The position numbers and the translations under genes are program-made. Positions 11,487-24,160 of a stretch of 64,000 nt of DNA are shown here, one piece after another; position 1 is the first letter of the stretch, and each line of letters opens with the position of its first letter. The DNA is from Euryodendron excelsum (Eukaryota > Streptophyta > Magnoliopsida > Ericales > Pentaphylacaceae): positions 8,161,501-8,225,500 of the forward strand of contig CM065386.1 of assembly GCA_033060915.1 (NCBI GenBank), written 5' to 3'. The notes under the pieces are model-generated. The model was given only the letters and a program-made list of their open reading frames with translations. It was not told the origin of the DNA and searched no databases.

Positions 11487-13094
11487 ATTGGACTTTATAA
11501 TACAACATCACTAACATCAGTGATAAATGTGTCCTGGCTAATACTAGTACACATTTCTTCTTAGTATTATAAATGGTGCATCTTGGAAAGAACTTCTGCT
11601 GCAAACAAAATGCTGTGCTTGTCTCTTTTATTTTGGAGTTGACAATGACAGGACTTACTTTTTTGTGAAGCTCTTCTCCTCCAATATAATCTGTTGTTGC
11701 TTTTGTATCAGATTACAGTTATTTATATATAAACTGTGGCGGAAAAGAAGTAATTGTCAATGGAAGTACCAGATATGAAGATGATACAGAGACAGCTGGG
11801 CGTGCAAATTTTGTGCAAAAAAGTGGAAGACATTGGGCATTGAGCAGCACTGGCCACTTCTTGGATGGTTATCATGATGACTCCTACATACGGGAAAATG
11901 ATGATGTCCATTCTGAGTTGATCAGGGATGCGCGATTTTCTCCCTTGTCTCTGACTTATTATATTTTCTGTCTGAGCAATAGGAATTATACAGTAAGCCT
12001 TCACTTTGCGGAGATTATTTTTACTGATGATGAAACATTCAGCAGCCTTGGAAGGCGAATATTTGATGTTTACATCCAGGTAATTGACCACATTATGCTA
12101 TTCTTTCATCTAAGAAGTTGTTAGATTCATCAAGATTCTTTTGATAGGCTCTTAGATTCCATCGAAAATTAGGAAAAAGAAACGGGGAAATGCATTTCTT
12201 AGTGATGATATGTACTAGAAATCATTCCAAGTTTCCAACAATGTGAAAAAGGCACCTTTGCTATGATTTTCATATTTCTGTTATCTAAAAAGTTTCTATA
12301 TTCAACAAACAATAGAAAAATAGAAAAGGAAAATGGAATGCAGTTCTTAGTAATGATATTTACTAGAAATCCATTCCAATCAATGCAATGAGCTGTTTTG
12401 CGATGATTATCATATGATGATGACTGTGCCAGGATTTGTATGAATTTCATTTTGAATTCAAGCTAGTTTATCTTTTCTATTTTTACCATATCAAATTCAA
12501 TTTTTTCTCATCACTGTTTAGAAAGAATTTGAGACTCTGTAAAACAGAAGTCTAAAACCTTGTTGCTGGCTGATAAACTTAAGCTGTCACTGGGTTGGAC
12601 TGAGTGCAGGGAAAGCTAGTGCTGAAAGATTTTAATATCAAGGATGCAGCAGGTGGGGTTCATAAGGAAATCAAAAAAGAATCTACTGCGATCGTTACTA
12701 ATCAAACATTAGAGATCCGCTTTTATTGGGCTGGAAAAGGGACAACTGGACTCCCAGATAGAGGAGACTATGGTCCTCTCATTTCAGCTATTTCCCTAAC
12801 CCCAGGTAAATGGGTGCATCTTTTTTTAGTGTTCTCATTTTTGTTGGGGTTAATATTAGGAGTTTTTCTCCACTCCAAATATATTATTTTTGTCTTCATA
12901 TGCTCCAATACAGTCCTATGGTTATGGAAATTGATTCAATTTTTGGGAGTACCTTTACATTTCAAACAAGAGGAACCGTATGTTTATGCAGCAAGGGAAT
13001 AGTTTCATTTGCTCACTAAAGCACTTTAGATGAGTCTATTTTATTTTTATGGCATCACGTACATTGTTTTCCCTTTTTTCTTATCCATTTTTTT

Positions 13095-15070
13095 TGTAAC
13101 ATCCTAACCCTTTGCACTTCATTATATACATTGGAATATATGTTATTACTGTTCATTTATGTTTAGTTCCAATGCTCTAATCAAGGTGCTTAATTAAATT
13201 CATTTAATGTTAATTGTATTTTGGAACACTTTTGTAAAAAGTGATTTTGATTAGTTAAACTTAATTGTGATTAATTATACTAATCGTTGTTTAATTGGGT
13301 AAGAATTAATTAGTTTAAAGCTGATTAATTAGTTCTTAATCGTATTTAATTAATAGACTAAGTATTAGTGGGAGAGTGCCACCTCACTTGGAGGGACACC
13401 CTCATATTTTCTTTAAGGGACGTGTCCCTCTTATCCATATTGTCTTCCAAATTGCAAGACATGTTGTATGTGTGTGTGTACATGTCATGCTTCTAAACAT
13501 GTGAAGGAGAGAGAAGAGGAAGAAGTAGAGAGGAGAGAAAATTCTGTAGGACAAAAAAAAAGGAGAAAGAAGAAAGGAGTGTTTGGTTATAAAGAAAGAG
13601 AAGGAAAAAGTTAAGAAAAATTAAGAAAAATCTAGCAAAATTGTAAAAGCTTGAGATAAGGTAAGGAATCCCAATACTATGATCGTTTTCATGTATTAAA
13701 TTGATTGATGCATTTAGAAAGACCTTTTCATGCTCTTGGAATTGTGAAATCGGTCCCAAGAATTAGAGACCAAGTTAGAAACTTTGAAACTCACTTTTCA
13801 TGAAATTAACTTGATGGAATCCTTTGTAATGTTCATGTTTTCGATGTTTGAAGTTTTGTTTGACACTTTAGACCATATTCCAGACCTTAGGAGGCTTGGG
13901 AATGTTTTGGACTAGTTAGGAGATAATTAAAAGCTGTATTGTATCTCGGACCAGTATAGTGTGCCCGTGAATACGCCTACTGGCAAGGTGCACTAGATGG
14001 AGCATGCTGGTGCGAGGTGAGAGTGGGCCTACCGGCAAGGCTGACTGGAATTTTTATTTGCATTGGACTAGAGTAGAATTACCCTATAATCTTGAATATT
14101 AGCTATAATTTTAAGGTTTTTATTTTATTTGTAACATCAATACTTGATTTAATTGTGTAGGACAATTAACCTAAAGGGGTTTCAGCCTTTTAAAGAACCA
14201 AAGTGAGTGGTGTGGATGTTTGGAGCTATTCCTTTCAACTTGATTTGTCTCCAAACTCTGCTTATGTTACATTTTAATAGCAAATGTATTTTTTTGACTC
14301 AAATGCTATATTTTATAAAGATATTTGAATTCCATGGACATTTATACTTGTGAAATGCTCGGGGGTCCTAACTTGGTAGACTTAAAATAAGCCATTATAT
14401 AATTGGGGGAGATGTTTCCTAGGGGCCACATGGTTCTTTGTAGGTTCGACATGTGTAAGAATAAAATTGTAGTTTCGGCTCGTTGTATCCAAAGGGTGTA
14501 AATACATGATAAGATGTGGAGTTTATTTTGAAGTATGAATATCTCATTATGATGGAAATGTGAATGATTCTGCACTATTTCAAGAAAAAACTATTACCCT
14601 TATATTGTGCTTTTGAATAACAATGGTTTATGAATTGTTCATGGAATTAACTCTTTCTATATCATTCACTTTGCTTTGCTCATATAGTGGATTAACATTT
14701 CTGGAAATGAGGAGTAGGACCATGCCTGAGAATGTTTGGAAACGTTGCTTGAATATGATGACTTGGAGATCAATGCTTTTGCTTTGTGGATAGTTGGGAG
14801 ACATAATCTTATATATATATATATATATATGTTATGTGGTTTCGGTAATGATTTGTAATAACCTTGTATGTAGTTTGACTTGACATGTGTTGGAAACATA
14901 TGCACTTGTTCTGAAGCTTACTTTGAATGCACAAGCACTATATTATGTTTCCGCTATTATCAATATCATGGATGAGTACAGGTGATCAACTCATTTCATT
15001 TGTTAAGCCTTTGGTAGTTACGTACTGGCACGTCATGGCCCTTAATTTGCATAGGATTTGAGTTGTGACA
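13095..15070 (+). mobile_element. Solo LTR, about 1976 bp, probable Ty3/Gypsy chromovirus (Tekay/Del-like)
   Basis: Starts TGTAACATCCTAACCC and ends GAGTTGTGACA (TG...CA). These ends resemble chromovirus LTRs, which commonly run TGTAACA...TGACA. The flanks are T-rich (TTTTT on the left, TTTTC on the right), compatible with a 5-bp target duplication. The insert interrupts sequence that is contiguous in copy B near 51450-51530. No internal region is present, so it is most likely a solo LTR left by recombination. It includes a TA run at about 14811-14830. Confidence 0.65.
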
Positions 15071-15490
15071 TTTTCCCTTTTCATGTTAATTTTTTTTTGG
15101 GAGGAATGTTTGTTTAATGTTTAGGATCTCAAGAAAAACCAGAGTTCAATTTTTATTATCATATTTTGGTGATTACTTGGTTCCGTCCACAACACACAAA
15201 AAAAAAAAAAAAAAAAAACATTTTTTTTTATTTCTGTGTTGTTTCTGAATTGTTTTCTTAGCACAACAACCTCAGGCAAAAAAGGACACAAATAAAATAA
15301 AGCAAAAATGTTTTGTTGTTCATACATCTGTGTAAAACCTCCAATAGAAAAAGGAGATTAAGGTGATCCACATCCTAGCATTTTCCAATTTTATTAGAAT
15401 GTGGTGATGACATTTTTATAATCAAGATGTGTATTTTCTTTTAGAGTGAAAGGCTCTTGTACAACCACATTCGTTTGTATGAATATTCTT

Positions 15491-15743
15491 GTGATAATCT
15501 ATTTCTCATTTAATTATTATGAGCAGGTGGAAGAAGTCATTTAAGATATAAAAATCTTGAGTGCTAGACTTGACTTAATAATGTCTAGCAATTTTCTGGC
15601 ATTAATTTCCTAACTAATGTTCTGAATCCTTGATGAAGACTCGCATGCTTTCAAGACTATGATCCACAAAATTGGGCTTGCTTTAACCATCCAACGGATC
15701 TGATTTTTCTCTCTTGAGTTCGCAAGGTAGGGTACATTCATCT
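15491..15743 (+). repeat. Fragment homologous to the DNA upstream of the TBL gene
   Basis: Aligns by eye with 56455-56692. Shared strings include TCTCATTTAATTAT, CTGGCATT.ATTTCCTAA and GACTATGATCCACAA, then ATTGGGCTT and ATCCAACGG.TCTGATTTT. No TBL exon follows it here. It marks the far side of a deletion in copy A. Confidence 0.8.
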
Positions 15744-18254
15744 CTAGCCAACCAGTTTTTAGTTACTATACAGATAACTATCAGGAAAAGGCTCTTACAG
15801 ATCCAAAAGCATACAACTAGAAACTTACAGAATGGTGAGAGGGAGCTGAGAAAAAGTCCTCGGAATTGATCCACCGATCTAGTTGCGAGAGAGATCACTG
15901 CGTTGAGAAAGAAGCGTTTCTTATTCTTGACGAATTTCAAAATGGGCATCCCTCATTGCATAACAAGGTTTCAATCTATTATTAAAACATGACGTATGAA
16001 AATTCCTTACGTTAATGTGGTCACGGCTGGCTCAAGGTTGAATATTTTATTTTCCTTTGTTGATTCTCCAGATTCCTGGTACCGCACCCAGAGATTTTTA
16101 ATGAAGTAGAGCTAACAAGCCATGCCTAGGCTGGTTTAAGAAATCATTTAGAAGAAGTAGAATGAAGAGGTGATCTGCCTAGGCTCAACCATGAGGTATA
16201 TATATATGTCTCCCTGTTGGCCTTGAAAATGAGTAGTCCAGTTCGGCAAGGCTGTTGGGACTAAAAATTCTGGTCTATGGGTCCAAGCAGACCTATGATA
16301 TCTATACCTGTTCTGAACAAAAAGACCTGGCTATGATATATGTGTGTGTGTATATATATATATATTACTAGTATCACTATCATCTATCTCTCCATCCACC
16401 TACTTGGACAAAAGTATTATAAACTTCAATTTGTTGGAGGACATGAATATTCAAACCAAAGGGAGTTCTATAACCAGCGTCTTCCATCGCTTTCCTATAT
16501 CTTTATAATCCCCCCGGATGATATATACTTCTGAAAGTGAAAGGCATACAAGTTAAATATATATATATATATATATATTCCGAAGTATAGAAAAAAAAAA
16601 AAAAAAGTCAAGCTAAATATATATACGTGTATATCATAACATATATATATATAAATCCGTTGGCCATGAAGCAAAAAGTTAAAGCCTCTCTCATAGTATT
16701 GTATATGTAGAGCCGGCGTGAGCAAATGCATAGTTGACTTGAATTCCATCTTTATTCATGCTTTTAAACCAAATCCCATTTAAAAATGAAGAGAATCCTG
16801 GTTGTTGGGTACATTTTTTTTAGCAAGACCAAGCTTCTTAAATAGAAAAAAAGAAAAATATTATACATAAACAAATTTCTCGCTTATTTTTTTATTCACC
16901 ATCCACAAGTGAATGAGTTCCGTGTACATTATGTCCTACTACTCAAAAAGTGAATAAGAAATTAAATTATGTATAGCATTACTAAAAAAAAAAAAAAAGG
17001 TCAAATAAAACTTCAATCCAAAATTAAAGGCGTTATTTTGTTCGGCCGAGTTGTTGATTAGGATAACCCTACCCACCAACCATCTCTTTCTTTACTTATT
17101 ATATATTAGTTTCTTATTATAATTAGAGAATTTTGCATGTAACCACCTTTGACTGTTGTGCGTGGTGATAAAACAATCAAATTAAGTCTCTTTGTCCTGT
17201 TTGTCCTCTCAAATCTTTCAAACTCAATACAACCCCACAAGAGGAGTGTTTCTCTGCGTATTCATATACCATCACTGTCATCATCCCTTCAGTACACAAT
17301 CACCGTTTAAAGTATATTTGAGCTCTCTTTCATCTAAGCATCACGAAGATGACCTTCCCACAACTCTTCGATCTACCCCTTGATAGAGTAGCAGCAAAAC
17401 TCATGGTTGTTCATCACCAGCATGATCAACAATAATATTTTAAAGAAATCAACGTTGGATTTGTGGTATCCAATGCTACCACTTTGTTGGAAAATATGGT
17501 GGGTTAGTAGATATAATAATAACTAAACAAATATGAAGATGTACGGTTCTAAGAGTCTTACAGAGCTACTTAGCTCACAAGCAGAAGCACTTAGTTAGGG
17601 ATTTCAATAACCACCCTATCTTATTTTTTTCATTTTCTTCTTTTGCTTTCACTTCTTTTCTACTTCTCTCACTTCCACTACATTACATAACATATTTATA
17701 TAATTTTCACTAATATACATCTAAACATGTACCTGTACTAAGATATTTAATACATTCATGACTCTTCTCCTATATATATGTATTTACCTACATATACGAA
17801 TCATCTCTTACATGTATCATGTATATTCATATTTATAGAATTATCTAGAATATCAAATTTATTCTTCCAACAATCAAATTGTTAAATTTTTTTTTTTTTT
17901 TTGGGTACATGTTATCCACTGATATTGTCTTACTAACCTTCTGGTGCCGCATGTTTGTTGGAAGAGGAATGCTACCAACAATTGATAGTTCAGTCGATTG
18001 TACCGTCTCACGTGTTGTAGCAATGACAGGTGTTAAGAAATTCAAAAGCCATAACCGAGACCTGCTAAATTGCTAATACCGGTTTTGATTTTGCATGCGT
18101 GTGCAGAGTACTTTGAGTTGGAGTAAAAAGCTTAAAACTTGCACGAGTTACGAGACTGACAACATAAAAATGGAATAAAGAATTAAATATTCACATGAAA
18201 AAGAAGACGAGAAGGGACTTAGAAGGAACTTAAAAAATAAATTTCACTGATCAT

Positions 18255-18420
18255 ATTAAAAAAAATTCTATTCTTTTTAAAAAAAATTGTACAGAAAATT
18301 TCACTAAATAATGTAAAAAATAATTTTTTTATAATTAAAAAATATTATGATAGATATTTTTATTTAAAAGTAAAAAGCTCTCATTCAATCAAATCATTAT
18401 GTACAGAAATTTTGTAAATT
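18255..18420. mobile_element. AT-rich MITE-like element (GGATAATGCTATAC family), degraded
   Basis: A segment with TTGTACAGAAAATTTCACT, ATAATTAAAAAATATTATGATAG and AATCATTATGTACAGAAATTTT. It shares its internal order with copies at 24255, 24445, 56222 and 62023, but the terminal motif is worn away. Confidence 0.35.
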
Positions 18421-18625
18421 AGTGCATGAGAAAACATTTGATAAAAGCTACTGCAACATGGCCAATCTATTATTTTTGTGCCAATTTTACAAAAAAAAAA
18501 TGTGAGAGTTAGATAAGTAAAATATTTATTAAAAGAATTAATTACAAGATTTTAACACTTTATATTACTTAATAAAAGAACACACAAACCACTCTATTGA
18601 ACCCATCATTTTATTTTCAATTAGT

Positions 18626-18771
18626 AATAAATGCTTTTGTTAAACTTTGCTGATTATATGAGCAAGCTTGAAATTTTTTTGTAATTAACACATCTATGAT
18701 AAATGCTTTTGTTAAATTTTGTGAATTAAATGAGCAAGCTTGAAAATATTTTTTAATTAACGCATCTGATT
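18626..18771 (+). repeat. Tandem direct repeat, two units of about 72 bp
   Basis: Two adjacent units share ATAAATGCTTTTGTTAAA, TGAGCAAGCTTGAAA and TAATTAAC.CATCT with scattered differences. Non-coding. Confidence 0.8.
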
Positions 18772-21700
18772 TTTATTTTGAGTGGGCTTTGAATTTAATT
18801 TTAGACTTGTTAAGTAGATTATATTGTGTAAGCCTACTCGCCTAATGTTCACTCTAGTTCAATGTGACTTAGGTTGAATATTGGTCGAACCTACACAATA
18901 AGTAATTTTTAATAAATTTTTTAAAAATAAGGTTGAAAATAAAGTTAAAAATAAGAAAAAAAAAAAGATTTGACTTGATCTATACATTACCTCTTATTGC
19001 TATTTTTTTTTCTTTTTATTCTATACTTTTTTGGGTATAGGCCTGCAAGTACTCTGTGCACTTTGTTTTTCTTTTAGTAATGATATTAAATGAATTTATT
19101 AACTTTTAACTATATATATTTTTTGGTTTATCGAAAAGAATTACAAGAAAGGCCAAAGTTAGAAAGGAGATTTGAAGGAGGGGGGTTCGCACTAGGCTAG
19201 TCTAGTTGGTTAACTTTTAACTATATTTTACATAACCTGTTGAGTCTTTAATAAATTAATTTGTGAGGAGTCTGAAATGAATTTAAAGTACATAAGTTTT
19301 AATCAAGTCAATAATAGAGATATAAAGTGATAACAATTTTAAACGCCAATGGGTTTTTTTATAAAATAAAAAAAGAATAGGTTTTTTTATAGACTAATTT
19401 TATTCTATACTTTTTTGGGTTAATGTTCATAATTTTAATTAAAAGAAAAATAAGATACAAGGAGAATGTAGCCTTCAAATAGATAAGAAAATTCCTTATT
19501 GAAAAAATAAAATAGATAAGAAAATTATAAAAAGTTATAATAGATAACATAAGAGCACATTAGAAAATATGTATGAATTAATATGTTTGGAATGACGGCA
19601 AAATGAGTGAGGAGAGACAATAATGAGAAGAGTTGAAACTTAGAGGGTAAAAATAAATATACATAAAACATAATGAGACAAAAATAAATTTTTTTATATA
19701 ATTATTACAATTTAAAAATATAAATCATAAGATGAATTTTGTGTCAAGTACAAGGTTATACATGTATAATTTACCATTTACTTTCAACTGAATTGGGAAT
19801 GATTGGTAATGGTTTTACTCCTAGTACCTAGAATTAATGTGATGTCTAAAGATGAGAGTTGTCTATCAAGAAGTGAGAATATCAAATTATCTATTACTTT
19901 TTTAAAAGTACACATTTTAAGAAAAGTGGTTTGTCTTGTCAAAACGACAAAATTGTCAGATTTGTATTGTTACCTTTACTTCCGGTTGCCAATTACAATT
20001 TAAAAGAGACTCAACAAATGGCACTCTACGCCCTTGCGGTGTAAATGCGCTTGAGTAAGTCGCCTGTTGCTAGCATCCCCTTGTTGAAATTTTCTTTATG
20101 AAATTAGTTATGTCAACCTCACAGTGCTCATGAATTAGAAGCACGGTCATATCAATTCATTGAAAGGGTGGGTTTGGCTGGACAAGTTAGAATTGAAAAA
20201 TGTTAAGGACAATCGTGACTGTTTATAGTAATTATTTAAAAAATTTTACCTTTTTAAATAGTGTTTTTATAAAATAATGTTATATATAAGTAACTTTTTT
20301 AAGTCATTTTTTTATCATTAGTCAAATATAAATTTAAAAAATTATAAATTTAAGTCATAAACTATTAAATTAACTATGTTGGTAGCTTTGTACATAATCT
20401 TGGATTTAATCCCAAAAACAAACAAGCTCCGGCGTCATTTTAAAGTTGTAAGTGGTCATGAAGACTTGGTTATTCGTATTATTTGAGGCGGACGACACCA
20501 TCAGGCCATGGCCCATGACATAGATGTGGTTATAAATATAGATATTGATTTTTGCAGTCTTCATCGATCAACAAAGAGGCCCAGGAGCCAGGACCCACCG
20601 GTGAAGCTTGACTATTCATCAATCTCTGTTTCATGGTAGGTTTCACTTTCAAAATCAAGGTAACCAAAATTTTCTTTGAGGGTACAATAAAATTGGAGAA
20701 ATAATTGTTACTTAATGGTTGTTATAGTAGGCACTGGTTTCTTAGTCAACTGGCCAGGTATAGGTTGGGAGAGGGGGTCAGCAAGGTTTTTGCAAAGCCA
20801 ACCATATGTTGCATTATAATTTTTTTCATGAAAAGAATCCTCTTTGGGGTAGGATTTACCGAATTATGTACTTTAACAAATTAATCGTAACTTTTTATTA
20901 CATGCATGAAGCAATCAATCAATTACAAGACACAAGATTTTTACATGAAAAACTCAAACTGAAAAAATAATGGAACACTAGGCTAGTCAATCAATACACA
21001 TTATAAAGAACAAATATAAGTTAGCACTTAGAGACTCAACAAGGTGTCGTAAGCAATTGACTAAATCTCCACAGTTACATATCAGCATTTCAATACAGTT
21101 CTTTAATGCACAATTGGGTGTTGAAGCGCATACAACACTATTGAAAATCTCCAAGCACTGATTTAGATCTATTCAGAATATGTTCACAAAATTCTTAAAT
21201 GACTCAAAATATGCAACAATTTGCTTCTCAAAGTTCTTTGAGATGTCTGATGTATTATACTATTTGTTACAAAAAGCCTTAAAAAAAATGCACGGTATAA
21301 GTATGAGAATCACAAAACTTGTAAAATTACAACTATCCCTTACTTCTTTCCACTATTGTTAAGCTTATAATTTTAACGTGAAATTGAGTGATAAAAATTT
21401 CAGGAAATTTGGTTAGCTTTTTTGCTAATTCGAGTGTCTGGATCAATTTGCGCGCACCTTGACTAATTTCAAAATTTGTATAATCTTTCTCCCACACAAA
21501 CTTGATAATTATCAAGCCAAACGTTTTGAGAGAACTTTTCCGCTTGGCAAGTCTCGAATTCCTGATTTTTCTTTAGGAGGCTGAGTTCTGGTTAACTGGA
21601 CTAACCCAAATAATTGAAAATTAGATTAGTTGATCATAACAAAATCGTCTATAACGAGATGTTTTAAACTTGTTTTAATACAAAAAATACAAAAACTGAA

Positions 21701-22034
21701 AGTGCATATGAAATGTGATATTGTTAAGCAAATTTTGTGGCCAATAAAATAATATTCAGACAATATTCATGCTGCCTGTATACAATTTTTATTCAAACAA
21801 AATAAGAAGAAGATAACATTTTATTAAAGGATAAAGGTCTCGTTTTGAATATGACATATATATATTTATATATTGGGACATTATTTGTGTAACTTTCACA
21901 TCATTTAGTGCACTAGTTTGAAATATAGCAAAACATTGACCTGACTTACCAACGTCTAGAAGGATTTTAGGAAAACTCTAAAATTGAAGTTCCACCCCCT
22001 TAAAAGCTTTGACCTTTCTTTGGGTATTATGTTT

Positions 22035-23794
22035 TGTTGAGTCAATGTTTGATTTTGATGATAACAAAATATAATTTAATAATCTAATAATTTTACTTAG
22101 TGTGCAGATTAATTATTAATTAAATCTTGACTTGAAATTTATCAAAATGAAGGATTTGTGATGTAAAGATTAGAATGAAGAATGAAAAACATGATAAGAT
22201 GACATATTCAACAACGGTGATCTTGTAGAGAATGAAAAAATTTCAAAGATGATGGATGATAAAGAAGAAGAGATCAACTCAAAGACATGAAAGTTTTCTT
22301 GAAAGATTTGAATATGTCTTGAAGACATGAAAAAAAATTACAAGACTAGAAAAGCTTTCTTGGAAGATTTGTTATAGTCTATAAAGAAGTCATATTGATT
22401 GAAGAATCCTAGAAGAAATCTAGAAATGAAGATATTCAAAGAAGGATAGAAAATCAGTTGAAAAAATGAAAATGTTAAGTCTTGGAAGCTCTCTTGAAGA
22501 TATTAAAGAAGACTTGGATTAATGGATGAAGTAATGGTGATTGAAAAGGTCTACAAGTAATGAAAATAGAGAAAATTCATCTAAAATGGATTAAAGGTGT
22601 TCTTAGAGTCATCAAATCTTGAAGAAGTATTTGCAAGTTTTAAAAAAAATTTTTTTTGGATAATCCTTGAAAAGATTGGAGACTTTGGAAAAGAATGGAT
22701 AAAAGTTCTAAAAATAACTTTTCTAGTAAAAAGAGTCGACTTCTCAAGTTTCATGAGTCAACTCTTTCAAACAGAGTCTTGAAAATCTGCTGAAAACTCA
22801 AAAGAGTCGATCTCTCATCATTCAAGAGTCGACTCATTTCAATAGAGCTTGAAAATTCTGAAGATTACTTAAAGGAGTCGACCCCTACTGTAAAAAGAAT
22901 CGACTCATTGGGACAGAGAGTTGAGTCTGCAGATTCTGACCAAAAGAGTCGACTCTTTTAAGTCATGAGTCGACTCTTGACGGCAAAATCCTAAAGTAGA
23001 CTGCAAAAAGAGTCGACTCATTGTAAAAAGAGTCAACCTCCAACAGTAACGACTATATTTCTGACAGACAGTATGGTGTGATCTGCAACCAAAACTTCTC
23101 ATATACTTCTCCAACTGCTAGAATCGATCTATATCTTTAAATATAAGATATCTACAGCTTCTATAATAAAGATTAGAGCAATTACATCATTGATATCAAG
23201 AACTTGAAGCTGAAAATTTCTTGTGCCTTAATTGCCACATATTTTTGCTGAGTGTTTAAGGTTATTCATTGAGCTGTACTTGTTCATATACTCATTAAGA
23301 GAGTTACCCATTGTATAACCTTTATTCATTTCACTTGGGTGAGTTTGTAAACTTATAAGTTTGAGTGTTCTTGGGTAAAAACACTTGTAAATTTGAGTGA
23401 AACTTAGACAAAATCATTTGTAAGTTTAAGAGAAGTTTGGATAAAATCTCTTGGGTTTTGAAAGTTTGGGAATAAACTTTTGTAAGAATGAGCTGAGCAC
23501 TTATGGCAAAACCAGCAGCTGTGTAAGGAGTATTATATAATGGAATACCTTCGAAAAGATCAAAAAAGAGAAGACGTAGGCAAGGTTGGCCGAACCTCTA
23601 TAAATCTGGTACTCTTTTTCTCTTGCTCTGTTTTGCTTATTTGCTCTTTATACATGCTTGCATAGATATACATTTTGATATATACTTTGATTAATTATTG
23701 TTGAAATACATAAACTGTTTTGAGTTGCATTATTTGATATAAATTCTATAAAACTCAATTTACCCTCCTTTTGGATTGCCTACTTGGGCCAACA
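22035..23794 (+). mobile_element. Solo LTR, about 1760 bp, probable Ty1/Copia, with GAGTCGACTC repeats
   Basis: Starts TGTTGAGTCAATGTTTGATT followed by TTGATGATAACAAA, and ends GGATTGCCTACTTGGGCCAACA. Both ends are typical of plant Copia LTRs (TGTTG...CAACA). The flanks TGTTT and TATTT may be a 5-bp target duplication with one mismatch. About ten GAGTCGACTC-like palindromes lie at 22730-23035. No internal protein region is present, so it is read as a solo LTR. It lies between copy A and the RLK start. Confidence 0.7.
22730..23040. repeat. Cluster of GAGTCGACTC palindromic repeats inside the LTR
   Basis: Perfect or one-to-two-base variants of GAGTCGACTC occur near 22733, 22757, 22802, 22826, 22875, 22901, 22945, 22967, 23008 and 23030, at irregular 20-45 bp spacing. 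Confidence 0.8.
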
Positions 23795-24130
23795 TATTTA
23801 AAATTAAGAAACGAAAAGAACAATTTTGATACTTTTAAAATATAACTAATTCACTAAAATATTAAAGTAGAATAGGATAGATGCATGACATAAAACATTT
23901 TCAAAGAACGCTAGAGATGGCTTTGAAGCGGTTGATGCTACTATTTTTTGATAAGATAATAAATTCTAAAATGGGTAATTTTGTGCCACGGTATCAATTT
24001 AAATTTTGTTGAAACTATTTTTATTTTCGTGATCGATACAATTCAAAGAATTCTTCATGCACAAATATTTTAATTTCGTTGATGTTATTTTTTTTCTTCA
24101 TTGATACACTTCAAAGAATTCTGCTTGTAT

Positions 24131-24160
24131 CATCTCTCTCTCTCTCTCTCTCTCTCTTTC
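24131..24160. repeat. CT microsatellite
   Basis: A (CT)n run about 750 bp before the RLK start codon. Confidence 0.85.

Larger units (their letters stand above)
4168..12805 (+). pseudogene. Copy A: partial LRR-malectin RLK paralogue lacking TM and kinase
   Basis: Seven exons match RLK exons 12-18 in length, phase and splice position: 4168-4236, 6800-6859, 10012-10077, 10203-10238, 10400-10440, 11712-12079, 12610-12805. None carries a stop or frameshift, and all donors and acceptors are GT/AG. The encoded part is the last LRRs, linker and full malectin domain, with a moderate number of substitutions against copy B. No counterpart of exons 19-24 exists before the next RLK start at 24914. Exons 1-11 would lie left of the window. 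If intron 18 is retained, the frame continues to a stop at 13000-13002 and adds about 65 mostly hydrophobic residues. It is either a pseudogene or a kinase-less receptor-like protein; expression data would decide. Confidence 0.8.
1..15360 (+). repeat. Segmental duplication, copy A
   Basis: This block is collinear with 31180-51770. It shares RLK exons 12-18, their introns and the LINE-derived block. Copy A continues beyond the left edge of the window. It differs from copy B by two large inserts (9020-9966 and 13095-15070) and by lacking the Copia element (37382-45744) and its solo LTR (48933-49776). Homology stops at about 15355-15360, inside the intron before the TM exon. Confidence 0.9.
15744..22034. 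other. Gene-free AT-rich intergenic region
   Basis: No exon, ORF with family resemblance, or RNA gene was recognised. It contains TA microsatellites (about 16205, 16352-16366, 16558-16580, 16637-16652), a poly-A run at 16590-16606, a poly-T run at 17887-17902 and a tandem repeat at 18626-18771. Base composition becomes strongly AT-rich after 18 kb, with many homopolymer tracts, which is typical of old degraded repeats. Confidence 0.6.

Noticed and set aside
13493..13759. 88-codon minus-strand ORF rich in Phe and Leu
   Set aside because: Comes from A/G-rich sequence of the Gypsy-type solo LTR. Composition is low-complexity.
15683..15949. 88-codon minus-strand ORF next to the copy A deletion scar
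   Set aside because: Overlaps the non-coding TBL-upstream homology block. No resemblance to a known protein, and the frame is not conserved in the 56.5-kb copy.
16020..16120. Possible remnant exon (acceptor CTCCAG followed by a short open frame) after the duplicated TBL-upstream block
   Set aside because: The translated residues do not match any TBL exon or RLK exon. Probably chance.
19359..19550. Minus-strand hydrophobic ORF
   Set aside because: Translation of extremely AT-rich DNA gives Phe/Ile/Leu/Tyr-rich chance frames. No domain or splice context.
22730..23040. Possible CRISPR-like array of GAGTCGACTC repeats
   Set aside because: Repeats are 10 bp, irregularly spaced and inside a plant LTR. 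There are no cas genes and the genome is eukaryotic.
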